Of a stretch of DNA of 64,000 nucleotides, positions 39,977 through 56,082 are shown in pieces. The translations under genes and the position numbers were made by a program. Each line of letters opens with the position of its first letter. Position 1 is the first letter of the stretch. The notes under the pieces are model-generated. The model was given only the letters and a program-made list of their open reading frames with translations. It was not told the origin of the DNA and made no database searches. The DNA comes from Betaproteobacteria bacterium SG8_41 (GTDB lineage Bacteria > Pseudomonadota > Gammaproteobacteria > Burkholderiales > SG8-41). The DNA is taken from the NCBI GenBank assembly GCA_001303585.1, contig LJTT01000017.1, forward strand, positions 1 to 64,000, given 5' to 3'.

Positions 39977-41910
39977 GCGCCCTCGCCCGCCGCGCGCCGG
40001 GACGCGCCTTGGGCCTGCTCCGTTCCTTCGCGCGCACCGGGAAAGCCCCGCTTCAAATACACCAGCAGCACCGAGACTGCCGCCGGGGTAATACCTGAGA
40101 TACGCGCCGCCTGACCCAGGGTCTGCGGTCGGTGGCCGTTGAGCTTTTGCTGCGCCTCGAACGACAAGCCGCGCACCTTCGTGTAATCGACGTCGGGCGG
40201 CAATGGCGTCGTTTCGTAATGCTCATGACGCGCGATCTCTTCGCGTTGCCGCTCGATGTAGCCCTGGTATTTGGTCTGAATCTCGATCTGCTCTGCCACG
40301 CCCGCGTCTCCCACGGCCGCTCCCGCGCCCGGCAGCGTCATGAGCCGCGCGTAGTCAATGCCGGGACGACGCAGCAGATCGGCGAGCGTGCAGTCGTGCT
40401 CGAGCGGCTGGCCGAGCAGCGTTTCCGCGGCGCCCGCCGGCAGGAGCCGCGGATTTACCCAAGTGCGTTCAATGCGTTCCTGCTCACGCGCGATCGCGTC
40501 ACGCTTGCGAGAGAACTCGTCCCAGCGCGCATCATCCACGACGCCGAGACGGCGCCCAATGTCCGTAAGCCGCAAATCCGCATTGTCCTCGCGCAGACTC
40601 AGGCGATATTCGGCGCGGCTGGTAAACATGCGGTAAGGCTCCGACACGCCGCGCGTGACCAGGTCGTCTACCAGCACGCCCAAGTAGGCCTCGTTCCGGC
40701 GCGGGCACCAGGGCGTTTGCTCTTTCACGAGCAGCGCCGCGTTGATTCCGGCCAGCAGGCCCTGCGCTGCTGCCTCTTCGTAGCCGGTGGTCCCGTTGAT
40801 CTGCCCTGCGAAGAAGAGGCCGGTGAACGCCTTGGTCTCGAGCGAGCTTTTGAGTCCGCGCGGGTCAAAATAGTCGTACTCGATCGCGTAGCCCGGTCGC
40901 GTGATATGCGCGCCCTCGAGTCCCTTGATAGAGCGTACCAGCTCGTACTGCACATCAAACGGCAGGCTGGTTGAAATTCCGTTTGGATAGTATTCCGTGA
41001 CCGTCAGGCCTTCCGGCTCGAGAAAGATCTGGTGAGAGTTCTTTTCAGCAAACCGCGTCACCTTGTCCTCGATCGAAGGGCAGTAACGCGGACCAACGCC
41101 CTCGATCACACCGGTGTAAAGCGGCGAGCGTCCGAGTCCGACGCGAATGATGTCGTGCGTGCGCGCGTTTGTATGCGTGATCCAGCACGGCAGCTGCTGT
41201 GGGTGCTGCTCGCGCCGGCCCAAAAACGAGAAGACCGGCGTCGGATCGTCGCCGGGCTGCTCGGTCATGAGCGAAAAATCGATGGTGCGCCCATCGATCC
41301 GGGGAGGTGTACCGGTCTTTAGACGGCCCACCGGGAGATCGAGCTCACGCAAACGTCGCGCGAGCGTCAAGGAAGGTGGGTCTCCAGCGCGGCCCGCTTG
41401 ATAGTTCTGGAGGCCGACGTGAATCCGTCCGCCCAGAAAGGTGCCCGTGGTAAGCACCACCGCGCGTGCGCGAAAGCACGCGCCCAGGTTAGTCACCACG
41501 CCGACAACGCGATTGCCTTCGAGCAACAGGTCATCGGCCGCCTGTTGAAAGATACGCAGGTGAGGCTGGCGCTCGAGCCGCCCTCGGATGGCCTGTTTGT
41601 AAAGCACACGATCCGCCTGTGCGCGCGTCGCGCGCACCGCCGGGCCCTTGCGCGCGTTGAGGATGCGAAACTGGATTCCAGCATCGTCGGTCGCCGCAGC
41701 CATCGCGCCGCCCAGCGCGTCGATCTCCTTCACGAGATGCCCTTTGCCGATGCCACCGACAGAGGGATTGCATGACATTTGGCCCAATGTCTCCACGCTG
41801 TGCGTCAGCAAGAGCGTATTGCATCCCATACGGGCAGAGGCGAGCGCGGCTTCGGTGCCTGCGTGACCACCGCCAACTACTATAACATCATATAATTCAG
41901 ATACTTGCAT
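39973..41910 (-). CDS. mnmG: tRNA uridine-5-carboxymethylaminomethyl modification enzyme MnmG
   Basis: 645 residues. FAD-dependent partner of MnmE, modifying wobble U34 of tRNAs. FAD motif [22 protein letters not shown] (about 8-29), [14 protein letters not shown] and [16 protein letters not shown]-terminal helical tail binds MnmE. The start is set at ATG 41910 ([14 protein letters not shown]). An in-frame start at 42063 would add 51 residues that are only the translation of two parS-like sites (MFHVKP..., NVSRETL...), so it was rejected. Confidence 0.96.
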   Translation of the reverse strand: MQVSELYDVIVVGGGHAGTEAALASARMGCNTLLLTHSVETLGQMSCNPSVGGIGKGHLVKEIDALGGAMAAATDDAGIQFRILNARKGPAVRATRAQADRVLYKQAIRGRLERQPHLRIFQQAADDLLLEGNRVVGVVTNLGACFRARAVVLTTGTFLGGRIHVGLQNYQAGRAGDPPSLTLARRLRELDLPVGRLKTGTPPRIDGRTIDFSLMTEQPGDDPTPVFSFLGRREQHPQQLPCWITHTNARTHDIIRVGLGRSPLYTGVIEGVGPRYCPSIEDKVTRFAEKNSHQIFLEPEGLTVTEYYPNGISTSLPFDVQYELVRSIKGLEGAHITRPGYAIEYDYFDPRGLKSSLETKAFTGLFFAGQINGTTGYEEAAAQGLLAGINAALLVKEQTPWCPRRNEAYLGVLVDDLVTRGVSEPYRMFTSRAEYRLSLREDNADLRLTDIGRRLGVVDDARWDEFSRKRDAIAREQERIERTWVNPRLLPAGAAETLLGQPLEHDCTLADLLRRPGIDYARLMTLPGAGAAVGDAGVAEQIEIQTKYQGYIERQREEIARHEHYETTPLPPDVDYTKVRGLSFEAQQKLNGHRPQTLGQAARISGITPAAVSVLLVYLKRGFPGAREGTEQAQGASRRAAGEGA

Positions 41911-41988
41911 ATTAACGCGTCTCTGCGACCGGACGCGATCATACCGCAAAAGCCTATTTGATAGAACACTAAAGGGCGCTAATCGTAA

Positions 41989-42004
41989 AGTTTCACGTGA
42001 AACA
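41989..42004. promoter_or_regulatory. parS-like ParB binding site 1
   Basis: 16-mer AGTTTCACGTGAAACA matches the bacterial parS consensus (TGTTTCACGTGAAACA) at 15 of 16 positions. It lies in the mnmE-mnmG gap, about 3.4 kb from parB. Confidence 0.9.
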
Positions 42005-42046
42005 TTCGGCAAGAGGATCAGCCGATGGTGCGTCGCAACACATCGT

Positions 42047-42062
42047 GGTTTCACGTGGAACA
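42047..42062. promoter_or_regulatory. parS-like ParB binding site 2
   Basis: GGTTTCACGTGGAACA matches parS at 14 of 16 positions. It is 42 nt from site 1 and next to the mnmE stop codon. Confidence 0.75.
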
Positions 42063-42067
42063 AAATG

Positions 42068-43408
42068 CTACTTCCCGATGCAGAACCTCGAGAATATCTG
42101 CCCGAGAAGATCGTCCGACGTAAACTCTCCAGTAATACGCCCTAACGCAGCCTGCGCCAGTCTCAGCTCTTCCGCGAACAGCTCAATCTGACCCGTGCGT
42201 GTCTGCGCACGCTCCAGGTGCCCCCGCGCGACCGAAAGGGCCCCCAGGTGGCGTTCGCGGGCCATGAATAGGCCTTCAGCGTCGCCTCTCCACCCCGCCA
42301 CCTCTAGCAGGGAGCGTCGTAGCAAGTCGACGCCCTCTCCAGTCTTGGCCGAGAGCCAGACAATGCTCGAGCCATCCTGGTTTCTCTTGGCCGCGGATTG
42401 TCCAGTCAGATCGATCTTGTTCATGACCTTCACCCGCGGAAGCGCGGCGGGGAGTCGCTCCTGGATTCGCTGGTCGCCCGCAACCTCTCCGGTTCTGCAG
42501 TCCATGATCAGCAGAACGAGGTCCGCTTTCTCAATTGCAGCCCAAGTGCGGGCGATCCCCAAGCCTTCTACCAAGTCGGCCGATTCGCGCAGTCCAGCCG
42601 TATCAATGATGTGCGCTGGGACTCCATCCAAATCGATACATTGGCGAATCGCGTCACGGGTGGTTCCAGGGATATCCGTCACTATCGCAAGTTCCTCGCC
42701 GGCGAGGCGATTCAGGAGGCTCGATTTCCCGACATTGGGCTGCCCCGCCAATACAATGTGCATGCCCTCGCGCAAAAGACTACCCTGCTGGGACGCCGCC
42801 TCGATCTTGGAAAGCTCGGCATTCAGGGCGGCCAATTTTTGCTCCGCACCCGCTCCCTCTAGTATTTCGATGTCTTCCTCGGGGAAATCGAGGGACGCTT
42901 CGACCAACACTCGGAGCTCGGTTAGGCCGTTCACGAGCACCTCGATCCGCTCCGAAAATGCGCCCTGCAGGGAACGCATCGCACAGCGGGCCGCGCGCGC
43001 GGTGCTCGCATCGATCAGGTCAGCGATACCCTCGGCTTGGGCCAAGTCGAGCTTGTCGTTCAGGAATGCGCGGCGGGTAAATTCTCCCGGCTCAGCAAGC
43101 CGTGCGCCCAATTCAAGACATCGTCGCAGGACCAGCTGCAGAACGACCGGCCCGCCATGCCCCTGGAGCTCCAGAACATCTTCGCCGGTATAGGAATGGG
43201 GCGCCGGATAATAAAGCGCGAGCCCGTTATCAAGAGCCCGGTGAGTTGAATCAAGAAAGTCTGCCAGAACCGCCCGTCGCGCTGGCAACCGTTTCCCGAC
43301 CAGCGCTGATGCCAGTTCTTCCAGCCGAGGTCCCGACACCCTAACGATACCAACAGCGGCACGCCCCGGCGCCGTGGCAACAGCCGCGATGATGTCGCTA
43401 CGGCTCAT
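42068..43408 (-). CDS. mnmE: tRNA modification GTPase MnmE
   Basis: 446 residues. N-terminal tetrahydrofolate-binding domain (1-120), then a G domain with P-loop GQPNVGKSS (about 222-230), DTAGLRE and NKIDL. The C-terminus ends FCIGK, whose Cys is conserved. ATG at 43408. Works with MnmG, the next gene. The stop is 6 nt from parS-like site 2. Confidence 0.97.
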   Translation of the reverse strand: MSRSDIIAAVATAPGRAAVGIVRVSGPRLEELASALVGKRLPARRAVLADFLDSTHRALDNGLALYYPAPHSYTGEDVLELQGHGGPVVLQLVLRRCLELGARLAEPGEFTRRAFLNDKLDLAQAEGIADLIDASTARAARCAMRSLQGAFSERIEVLVNGLTELRVLVEASLDFPEEDIEILEGAGAEQKLAALNAELSKIEAASQQGSLLREGMHIVLAGQPNVGKSSLLNRLAGEELAIVTDIPGTTRDAIRQCIDLDGVPAHIIDTAGLRESADLVEGLGIARTWAAIEKADLVLLIMDCRTGEVAGDQRIQERLPAALPRVKVMNKIDLTGQSAAKRNQDGSSIVWLSAKTGEGVDLLRRSLLEVAGWRGDAEGLFMARERHLGALSVARGHLERAQTRTGQIELFAEELRLAQAALGRITGEFTSDDLLGQIFSRFCIGK

Positions 43409-43448
43409 TGCATGCGAACAACCGTCTGATCAGGCTCGGCCAGCCAGT

Positions 43449-45137
43449 CTAGCGGCGAGTCTTACGCGCTGCGACGCGGCCGTCGCGCTCGATCATGCGC
43501 GTAATCTGCCACTGCTGGGCAATCGACAGAATATTGTTAACGAGCCAGTAGAGTACGAGGCCTGCAGGAAAGAAAAAGAAGAACACGCTGAAAACCACCG
43601 GCATAATCTTCATGATCTTCGCCTGAACCGGATCAGGCGGCGTTGGATTGAGCCAAGTCTGAATGATCATGGTCAGGCCCATCAGGATGGGCAAGATGAA
43701 GTAGGGATCGCGCGCCGCCAGATCATCAATCCAAAGCACGAACGGCGCGTGACGAAGCTCCACGCTGCCCAGCAAAACCCAATAAAGAGCAATGAAAACA
43801 GGTATTTGCACCAATATCGGCATGCACCCGCCCAAGGGATTGATCTTCTCGGTCTTGTACAGCTCCATCATGGCCTGTTGTAACCGCTGTCGATCGCTGC
43901 CGTATTGGTCCTTGAGCTTCTGCATCTTCGGCGCCACCACCCGCATCTTCGCCATCGAGCGATAACTTGCGGCCGACAACGGATAGAAGATCGCCTTGAT
44001 GATGATGGTGAGCAAGATAATCGCCACGCCCCAGTTCTGCACCCATTTGTGCAACCAGTCGAGCACCCAGAACAACGGCACAGCAATCACGGTAAGCCAG
44101 CCGTAATCGACTGTCAGGTCGAGTCCCGGCGCAATCGCGGCGAGCTTTCCTTGCTCCTCGGGCCCCGCATACAGCGGCACCGTGACTGCCGCCGTGGCGC
44201 CCGGCGCAACCTTGCCCGCTGGAATAATTGTGCCTGCGGCGTAGAGCCCCCCGTCCAGCCGCCGCGTGTAGAACTCCCTTGGCGTTTCGTCACGGGGCAG
44301 CCATGCGCTTACGAAATAGTGCTGCAACATCCCGATCCAGCCGTCCAGCGAGTTCTTGGGATAGGATGTCTTGCCCTTCTGAATATCCTCGAACGAAACC
44401 TTCTGGAATTTTTCCTTGTCGGTATAGACCGCGACACCCGTGAATGTCGGCACCATCGCGGAATCACCCGCGGGCGGCGTCTCGTCACGCACCAACTGAA
44501 AATAGGCGTACGGCTGGATTGCCTCGGCGCCCTGGTTCGCGAGCTCGAAGCCCACGTCGAACAGGTAACTGTTCCGATAGAAACGGTAGACCTTGGTCAC
44601 CTGAACCCCGCCTGCTGCCGGCGCCGTTAACCGTACCTCGACGTGGTCTTCGCCTTCGGCAAGCTCATAGCGCTCCGCCGCGCTGCCGAACTGGGTACGG
44701 TGATTGGGGAGGTCGCGGCCAATCAGGCCGGATTGCGCTATATAGGTGTGCTCAGCGTTTCGATCGAGCAGCACAAAAGGCTTGTTGCGGTCGAACGTAT
44801 CGCGGTGCTTCTTGAACTCCAGATGCCTCAGATCACCGCCGGAAGTGCTGATACGCGCCCGCAGCAAATCGGTCTCGACATGCACCAGGCCACCAGGCTC
44901 GCTCGGCGCCTGTGCCTGCTGCGGCACGCCGCCCTGCGCCGCGACGAGCTTTTCGCTCGGCACGGGAACCTGCGCTGCCTGCGGTCTGTCCCCCGCTGCT
45001 TTTTGCCCTGCTACCGGTGCAGAGGCCGAGGGGGGCGCAGATTCCGTCTGCCGGTCCCGTTGCCAGGCGTCCAGCAACAGGAACAGGGAAAAAGAGAAAA
45101 CAAAAAACAATATGAGGCGTTGCGAATCCATAGCCAT
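43449..45137 (-). CDS. yidC: Membrane protein insertase YidC
   Basis: 562 residues. N-terminal transmembrane helix (about 8-24), a large periplasmic beta-supersandwich domain (about 60-340), then the conserved five-helix insertase core (about 355-550) and a basic C-terminus (RKTRR). Start at ATG 45137; ATG 45131 two codons later is equally possible. It lies 23 nt after rnpA. yidD, usually between rnpA and yidC, is absent. Confidence 0.97.
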   Translation of the reverse strand: MAMDSQRLILFFVFSFSLFLLLDAWQRDRQTESAPPSASAPVAGQKAAGDRPQAAQVPVPSEKLVAAQGGVPQQAQAPSEPGGLVHVETDLLRARISTSGGDLRHLEFKKHRDTFDRNKPFVLLDRNAEHTYIAQSGLIGRDLPNHRTQFGSAAERYELAEGEDHVEVRLTAPAAGGVQVTKVYRFYRNSYLFDVGFELANQGAEAIQPYAYFQLVRDETPPAGDSAMVPTFTGVAVYTDKEKFQKVSFEDIQKGKTSYPKNSLDGWIGMLQHYFVSAWLPRDETPREFYTRRLDGGLYAAGTIIPAGKVAPGATAAVTVPLYAGPEEQGKLAAIAPGLDLTVDYGWLTVIAVPLFWVLDWLHKWVQNWGVAIILLTIIIKAIFYPLSAASYRSMAKMRVVAPKMQKLKDQYGSDRQRLQQAMMELYKTEKINPLGGCMPILVQIPVFIALYWVLLGSVELRHAPFVLWIDDLAARDPYFILPILMGLTMIIQTWLNPTPPDPVQAKIMKIMPVVFSVFFFFFPAGLVLYWLVNNILSIAQQWQITRMIERDGRVAARKTRR

Positions 45138-45160
45138 GCTTGGCGGCTGTCGTGCAGCCT

Positions 45161-45511
45161 TTAGCGCCCGTCCGCCGCTTTGCGGCTATCCAGTTCTGCC
45201 AACAACCGCGCCAACTCGCTGCGGGCTTCATTTCCGCTTCCGCGGGTCGGGCAGCGTCGCAACCGAATTACGACATCGAGGCTGCCCAAGCGCCCACGGT
45301 GACTGCGGAATACTTCCCGTACCATACGCTTCACGCGGTTACGGTCGACAGCTCGCGGTGCAACTCTTTTACTGGTAACAATTCCGATACGGGCCTGGTC
45401 CAGGCCATTGGACTTCGCAAACACAGTGAAGTACCGGCGAGCGCCCTTTGAGCCCTGTGCCAAGGCCGCCGCGAATTGCTCCGGACGTCGCAGCCTGGCC
45501 GATCTCGGCAA
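45161..45511 (-). CDS. rnpA: Ribonuclease P protein component
   Basis: 116 residues, TTG start with AGGGG just upstream. Protein subunit that helps RNase P RNA mature tRNA 5' ends. RNR-type motif SKRVAPRAVDRNRVKRMVRE (about 47-66). No ATG or GTG lies between the rpmH stop and this TTG in the frame, so the TTG is the best start. N-terminal PRSARLRRPEQF fits the family. Confidence 0.93.
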   Translation of the reverse strand: MPRSARLRRPEQFAAALAQGSKGARRYFTVFAKSNGLDQARIGIVTSKRVAPRAVDRNRVKRMVREVFRSHRGRLGSLDVVIRLRRCPTRGSGNEARSELARLLAELDSRKAADGR

Positions 45512-45540
45512 ACCCGCCCCTATGGGCGCCCTACCGGGGT

Positions 45541-45675
45541 TCAGACGCTCAGCCGTGCGCGCCCTTTCGCCCGGCGCGCGCGGATCACTGCACGCCCGCC
45601 ACGGGTGCGCATCCGCACGCGAAAACCGTGCGTTCGCTTGCGCCGCGTCACCGATGGCTGATAGGTCCGTTTCAT
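45541..45675 (-). CDS. rpmH: 50S ribosomal protein L34
   Basis: 44 residues, [18 protein letters not shown] at the start and a highly basic C-terminus. ATG at 45675; a longer in-frame start 60 nt upstream would begin inside the promoter. First gene of rpmH-rnpA-yidC-mnmE, divergent from dnaA. Confidence 0.97.
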   Translation of the reverse strand: MKRTYQPSVTRRKRTHGFRVRMRTRGGRAVIRARRAKGRARLSV

Positions 45676-45705
45676 GTGGTTGCCCCTGCAGAAGAAAAGC
45701 GCGCT

Positions 45706-45735
45706 ATTACAACCTCTAACACACTCTCGTGTCAA
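45706..45735 (-). promoter_or_regulatory. Sigma70 promoter of rpmH
   Basis: On minus, perfect TTGACA (45735-45730), an 18-nt spacer, TGTAAT (45711-45706). A start near 45699 gives a short leader of about 24 nt to the rpmH ATG. Confidence 0.8.
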
Positions 45736-45778
45736 CCTTCCCGCACTTGGGAAAATGCTTAGCCCACCCTCTCAAAGC

Positions 45779-45809
45779 TGTGGATAACCCCTCTCGAAAC
45801 AGCTAAAAT
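45779..45809 (+). promoter_or_regulatory. Candidate dnaA promoter overlapped by a DnaA box
   Basis: TGGATA (45781-45786), 17-nt spacer, TAAAAT (45804-45809). The perfect DnaA box TGTGGATAA (45779-45787; TTATCCACA on minus) covers the -35, so DnaA could repress its own gene. Confidence 0.6.
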
Positions 45810-45867
45810 CACACCCTGAAAAGCCCCCCCGCGCCCAGTTGCGAATTCAAACTCCGATGCGACACCA

Positions 45868-47199
45868 ATGAATAGCTTCTGGCGCTTCTGTTTGGCCCAG
45901 TTCGAAAAGGAACTTCCGCCTCAGCAGTTCACTACCTGGATCAAACCACTGCAGATCCGCGTGGAGGGTAACTCGCTCACCCTGGTTGCCCCCAATCGGT
46001 TCGTCCAGCAGTGGATCCGCGACCGGTTTCTGACCCGTATTGAGCAACTTGCGCTCGAACACCTTCAGCGCCCGATCGAGGTGCGCCTGGCGCTCTTAGA
46101 GCGCGATCAACCTGCGGCAAGCGTGAGCCCGGCGCCGCCCGCCAGCAGCAGTGGCCCGGCCAAACCCAGCAGTCGCGAAATCTCCCGCCTGAATCCGGCG
46201 TTTACCTTCGAGACTTTCGTTACTGGCAAAGCCAATGACCTCGCGCGCGCCGCCGCAATGCAGGTCGCCGAGCGGCCGGGCGCGGCGTACAACCCGCTGT
46301 TTGTATACGGCGGCGTCGGCCTCGGAAAGACACACCTCATCCAGGCGATTGGCAACCATCTGCGCGCCCACGCGCCGGAGACGAAAATCCGCTACATCCA
46401 CGCCGAGCAGTACGTCTCGGACGTGGTCCGCGCCTATCAGCACAAAGCCTTCGACGACTTCAAGCGTTACTACCACTCGCTAGATCTGCTGCTCATCGAC
46501 GACATCCAGTTCTTCAGCGGGAAAAATCGCACGCAGGAAGAATTCTTCTATGCCTTTAATGCGCTCATCGAGGCACACCGCCAAGTCGTAATCACCTGCG
46601 ACACCTACCCACGCGAAATTTCGGGGATAGAAAACCGGTTGATCTCGCGTTTCGGCTGGGGCCTGACCGTATCGGTCGAGCCGCCCGAGCTGGAGATGCG
46701 CGTTGCCATTCTCCTCAAGAAGGCGGAGGCCGACGGGGTCAGGCTCGACGAGAATGTCGCTTTCTTCCTTGCGCGCCACATCCAGTCGAATGTCCGCGAA
46801 CTCGAAGGTGGCCTCAAACGCGTGCTCGCTTACGCGCGCTTCACTGGCCACCCGCTATCGGTCGACGTATGCAGGGATGCTCTGCGCGATCTGCTCGCGA
46901 TCCAGCACCGGCAGATTTCCATCGAGAATATCCAGAAGACCGTCGCGGATTACTACAAGATCAAGGTCTCGGAGATGTATTCCAAGCGACGCTCGCGTAA
47001 TGTCGCCCGACCGCGCCAGGTTGCAATGGCGCTGGCGAAGGAGCTGACGCAGCTCAGTCTGCCCGATATTGGCGAAGCGTTCGGCGGTCGCGATCATACG
47101 ACAGTCCTGCATGCCTGCCGCAAGATCGCGCTGCTGAAATCAACCAACAGCGATCTCACCCGTGACTTCAATTCCCTGCTCAAGGTGCTTCGGAGTTGA
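45868..47199 (+). CDS. dnaA: Chromosomal replication initiator protein DnaA
   Basis: 443 residues. Domain I (1-80), a short linker domain II (about 85-110), AAA+ domain III with Walker [10 protein letters not shown] (about 148-156) and Walker [11 protein letters not shown] (about 206-215), and domain IV with the DnaA signature [15 protein letters not shown] (about 407-421). ATG at 45868. Domain II is short. dnaN follows after a 197-bp gap with further DnaA boxes. Confidence 0.98.
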   Translation: MNSFWRFCLAQFEKELPPQQFTTWIKPLQIRVEGNSLTLVAPNRFVQQWIRDRFLTRIEQLALEHLQRPIEVRLALLERDQPAASVSPAPPASSSGPAKPSSREISRLNPAFTFETFVTGKANDLARAAAMQVAERPGAAYNPLFVYGGVGLGKTHLIQAIGNHLRAHAPETKIRYIHAEQYVSDVVRAYQHKAFDDFKRYYHSLDLLLIDDIQFFSGKNRTQEEFFYAFNALIEAHRQVVITCDTYPREISGIENRLISRFGWGLTVSVEPPELEMRVAILLKKAEADGVRLDENVAFFLARHIQSNVRELEGGLKRVLAYARFTGHPLSVDVCRDALRDLLAIQHRQISIENIQKTVADYYKIKVSEMYSKRRSRNVARPRQVAMALAKELTQLSLPDIGEAFGGRDHTTVLHACRKIALLKSTNSDLTRDFNSLLKVLRS

Positions 47200-47396
47200 A
47201 AATCTCCTTGAACTCTGTGGATAAAAAGCACAAAACGACAAGGAGGGGATTTTGTCCACAAATCTCCCACACGCGATCTACTGCCCCTTGCACATCGTCC
47301 CGCGCCTGTTATGCCACGCCACAAAAGGGATTCGCGGGTTACCCACAAGATTTCGGCGGCTCTATTAGTCTTATTACTTGGATGTACCTATAACCT
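47200..47396. other. Putative chromosomal origin (oriC) region
   Basis: 197 bp between dnaA and dnaN. DnaA-box-like sites: TGTGGATAA (47216-47224, perfect, minus orientation), TTGTCCACA (47252-47260, one mismatch) and TTACCCACA (47339-47347, one mismatch). An AT-rich stretch (about 47361-47396: TCTATTAGTCTTATTACTTG and following) could be the unwinding element. With parS, parAB and the dnaA box upstream, this is the best origin candidate in the window. Confidence 0.7.
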
Positions 47397-53538
<6,142 letters not shown>

Positions 53539-53669
53539 GCGCTTGGCGTTTCCGCTTATGGAGGCAAAAAGAGCGCCAGATGATAAGAACAAAAATATGC
53601 CGGCGCAAGCGCGGCAGTTGAGCGTGAACGGAAAAGTGACCTAAATCACGGCGCGCAAACGCTTAGCTG

Positions 53670-54761
53670 TCAGCGATATATGCGCTGGATCATTCCACCC
53701 GGAAGCGTTACGACTGCGCCTTCGAGCTCGAGTTGTGTGAGCAGGACCGAGATTTCGGCGGCGCTGAACCCGCTGCGAGCGGCAAGCGTGTCACGGTCGC
53801 ACACATCTTGGCCGAGCGCGTCGAGGACGCGGCGCGCACGCGTATCAGTTGGCGTGTCGCCCGCAACGTTCGCGGGCGGCACGTCAACCGGCCAGCGCAG
53901 TTCCTCGAGAACGTCGCGAGCGCTCTCCACGAGTTTCGCGCCTTGCTTGATCAGCGCGTGACAGCCTTTGGCAAGCGGAGAATGAATGGAGCCCGGAATG
54001 GCAAACACTTCCCGCCCCTGCTCATTGGCAAGTCGAGCCGTGATGAGCGAGCCGCTTTCAGCTGCCGCTTCGACGACCAGGCAGCCGAGCGCGAGCCCGC
54101 TGATGATACGGTTGCGGCGCGGGAAATTTCCTGCGAGAGGACGCGTTGCCAGCGGAAATTCCGATAAAAGTAGGCCGCGTTCGGCGAGCTCGTGAGCCAG
54201 CGCGCGGTTGCGGGCTGGGTAGACGATATCGGCGCCGGTGCCTAATACCGCGACGCTGCTTCCGGAGCCGGCGAGCGCACCGCGATGCGCGGCCGCGTCG
54301 ATGCCGAGGGCGAGCCCGCTTATGATGGTCAGTCCGGACTCGCTCAATATCCGTGCGAAGGCCTCGGCATTCGCCACCCCCTGTGCGCTTGCGTTGCGGC
54401 TCCCGACGATCGCGAGTGCGGGTCGGCGCAAAAGCTCCGCATTGCCCTTTACGTAGAGCAGAGGCGGAGGATCTGGCACCTGGAGGAGTTGCTGGGGATA
54501 GTGCTGATCGGCAAGCGTGACGACGTGATTGCCCGGTTCCTGCAGCCACGCTGCGACGGCATCGATGGCTTCGTCGGCGACGCCGCGTTTCAACTCCGCG
54601 GCGACTGAGGGCGGCAGATGCGGGGACAGGGCGGTCGCGCTGGCGGAAAGCGCCGCCTGAGGTTCACCGAACGCGCTCAGCAAGCGACGCACGCGTTCGC
54701 TGGTAAGTCCGGGGGTTAATGTAAGTCTAAGCCACGCGGTGAGCTCTTCGTCGAGCGGCAT
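53670..54761 (-). CDS. dprA: DNA processing protein DprA (Smf)
   Basis: 363 residues. Loads RecA on incoming single-stranded DNA during transformation. N-terminal SAM-like domain, central Rossmann fold with AIVGSRNASAQG, SGLALGIDAAAHRGAL and NFPRRNRIISGLA, and a C-terminal winged-helix (from about 295). ATG at 54761. The ribosome-binding window holds a G9 tract. A 131-bp gap separates it from topB. Confidence 0.96.
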   Translation of the reverse strand: MPLDEELTAWLRLTLTPGLTSERVRRLLSAFGEPQAALSASATALSPHLPPSVAAELKRGVADEAIDAVAAWLQEPGNHVVTLADQHYPQQLLQVPDPPPLLYVKGNAELLRRPALAIVGSRNASAQGVANAEAFARILSESGLTIISGLALGIDAAAHRGALAGSGSSVAVLGTGADIVYPARNRALAHELAERGLLLSEFPLATRPLAGNFPRRNRIISGLALGCLVVEAAAESGSLITARLANEQGREVFAIPGSIHSPLAKGCHALIKQGAKLVESARDVLEELRWPVDVPPANVAGDTPTDTRARRVLDALGQDVCDRDTLAARSGFSAAEISVLLTQLELEGAVVTLPGGMIQRIYR

Positions 54762-54770
54762 GGCAGGCGG

Positions 54771-54808
54771 CCCCCCCCCGCGTCCACGCGCTGGCGCGGC
54801 GTGGACGC
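54771..54808 (-). repeat. G9 homopolymer and hairpin upstream of dprA
   Basis: On plus C9 (54771-54779), read as G9 in the dprA leader at -10 to -18 from the ATG. It directly follows (in mRNA direction) a 10-bp inverted repeat GCGTCCACGC (54780-54789) / GCGTGGACGC (54799-54808) with a 9-nt loop. The hairpin lies after the LysM gene stop. Confidence 0.8.
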
Positions 54809-54829
54809 AATGGGCGGTCAGTCGAATTC

Positions 54830-56014
54830 TTACGGGTTTACCACGGCGTCGTAGAGCGCGACGGGCCGCGACGCCTCCATGACGAGCGCAAAAGAGGCTC
54901 GCTCGAAGGTCCTGAAGACCATGACCAGACCGTAACGTTCATCGGGGAGCTTGCGTATGAGCGCCTCGTCTATCGGCTCCACGTTCCCGTAGAGCGGGCC
55001 ATCTCTCGGCGTGATTTCGTTATTGTAATAAGTGCGCGGCGAATCACTGCCGCTCAGGCCTTGCCGGCCGTAGAGGGCCGAAGTGCGAAGACCATAGCGA
55101 CCCGAGCGTTTGGCGATGGCTGAGCTGGTGTAGATCGCCAGCACATGGCCGACCTCGAGGCCGTCACGGCTGCCCTTTGACAATGCCACGATCCCGAGCG
55201 GGCCGGTTTCCCCAAGATTGCCGTAGGCCGATATGACGTAGCCGCGCACCGGTTTCTCCGGGGCCCTCGGCACATAGGCGAAGACCGGTTTCTCCTGCGA
55301 CGCGGGCAGCAGGCGATCGCCACGATTGATTTCACGAGCAGAGGATGTGATCTGCAGCGTGCTCAGCTCGCCAAATTTCGTAACGCGCGCCTCGCCAAGA
55401 TAAAAGACCTCGTAGCCGAGCACTTCGTTGCTCTCCGGATCGACCAGCGGATCACCGCGTCGAAATACCTGCCAGACAAGGCCGCCGTCCTTCTTGATGC
55501 CCTCGGCGTAAGCCCTGTCTCCCATTCCCACTGAAATCCGGTCTTCCTCGGTCGCGACGATGACGGGAGCGTCATTGAGTTCATCCCGGCCCACAAGAAG
55601 CGGCTTGGACAGGAAGCCCGCAATATCGGATGGTTTGATTGTGGGAATCGCTTTGGGCGGGAGCCCCTCGAGCCGCACTCGCGGCGAAATAGACACTGTG
55701 TCGAGCTTCCCGGCTCCTGCGCGCCCCGCGCCCTCGCGTCCTGCGATAGAGAGGCTGCCCGTTGCCCGATCGAGCACGATCACGTCACCGGGGAAGATCA
55801 AATGAGGGTTGCGAATCTCGTCTTTGTTGAGACGCCAGACCTCGGGCCAGCGCCAGGCATCCTTGAGAAAGCGCCCGGAAATGCCCCAAAGCGTGTCCCC
55901 TGGCACCACCGTGTAGCGATCCGGGGCGTCCGCCTTGATCGCGTCGGCTTCGGCGGCGACTGCCACTCCAAGAGGAGTTAGCAGTAAAATCAGGAATATA
56001 ATTGCTTTCTTCAT
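54830..56014 (-). CDS. LysM-domain envelope protein
   Basis: 394 residues. Signal peptide cleaved near VAA-E (about 21). LysM domain (about 33-80: YTVVPGDTLWGISGRFLKD, LIFPGDVIVLDR) for peptidoglycan binding, then about 300 residues of unassigned, mostly beta-rich domain. Conserved beside dprA-topB in betaproteobacteria, transcribed towards dprA with a 68-bp gap. No catalytic motif was seen. Role in the envelope is inferred from LysM only. Confidence 0.85.
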   Translation of the reverse strand: MKKAIIFLILLLTPLGVAVAAEADAIKADAPDRYTVVPGDTLWGISGRFLKDAWRWPEVWRLNKDEIRNPHLIFPGDVIVLDRATGSLSIAGREGAGRAGAGKLDTVSISPRVRLEGLPPKAIPTIKPSDIAGFLSKPLLVGRDELNDAPVIVATEEDRISVGMGDRAYAEGIKKDGGLVWQVFRRGDPLVDPESNEVLGYEVFYLGEARVTKFGELSTLQITSSAREINRGDRLLPASQEKPVFAYVPRAPEKPVRGYVISAYGNLGETGPLGIVALSKGSRDGLEVGHVLAIYTSSAIAKRSGRYGLRTSALYGRQGLSGSDSPRTYYNNEITPRDGPLYGNVEPIDEALIRKLPDERYGLVMVFRTFERASFALVMEASRPVALYDAVVNP

Positions 56015-56082
56015 GGAACGCCCCCAGTTTATAGGACACTAACAGGCGCAGCCGGATACTGCGGCCGCGCCCGAGAGATTGG

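Noticed and set aside
41911-42063. N-terminal extension of MnmG starting at 42063
   Set aside because: The 51 extra codons are parS sites and intergenic sequence; the family start is at 41910.
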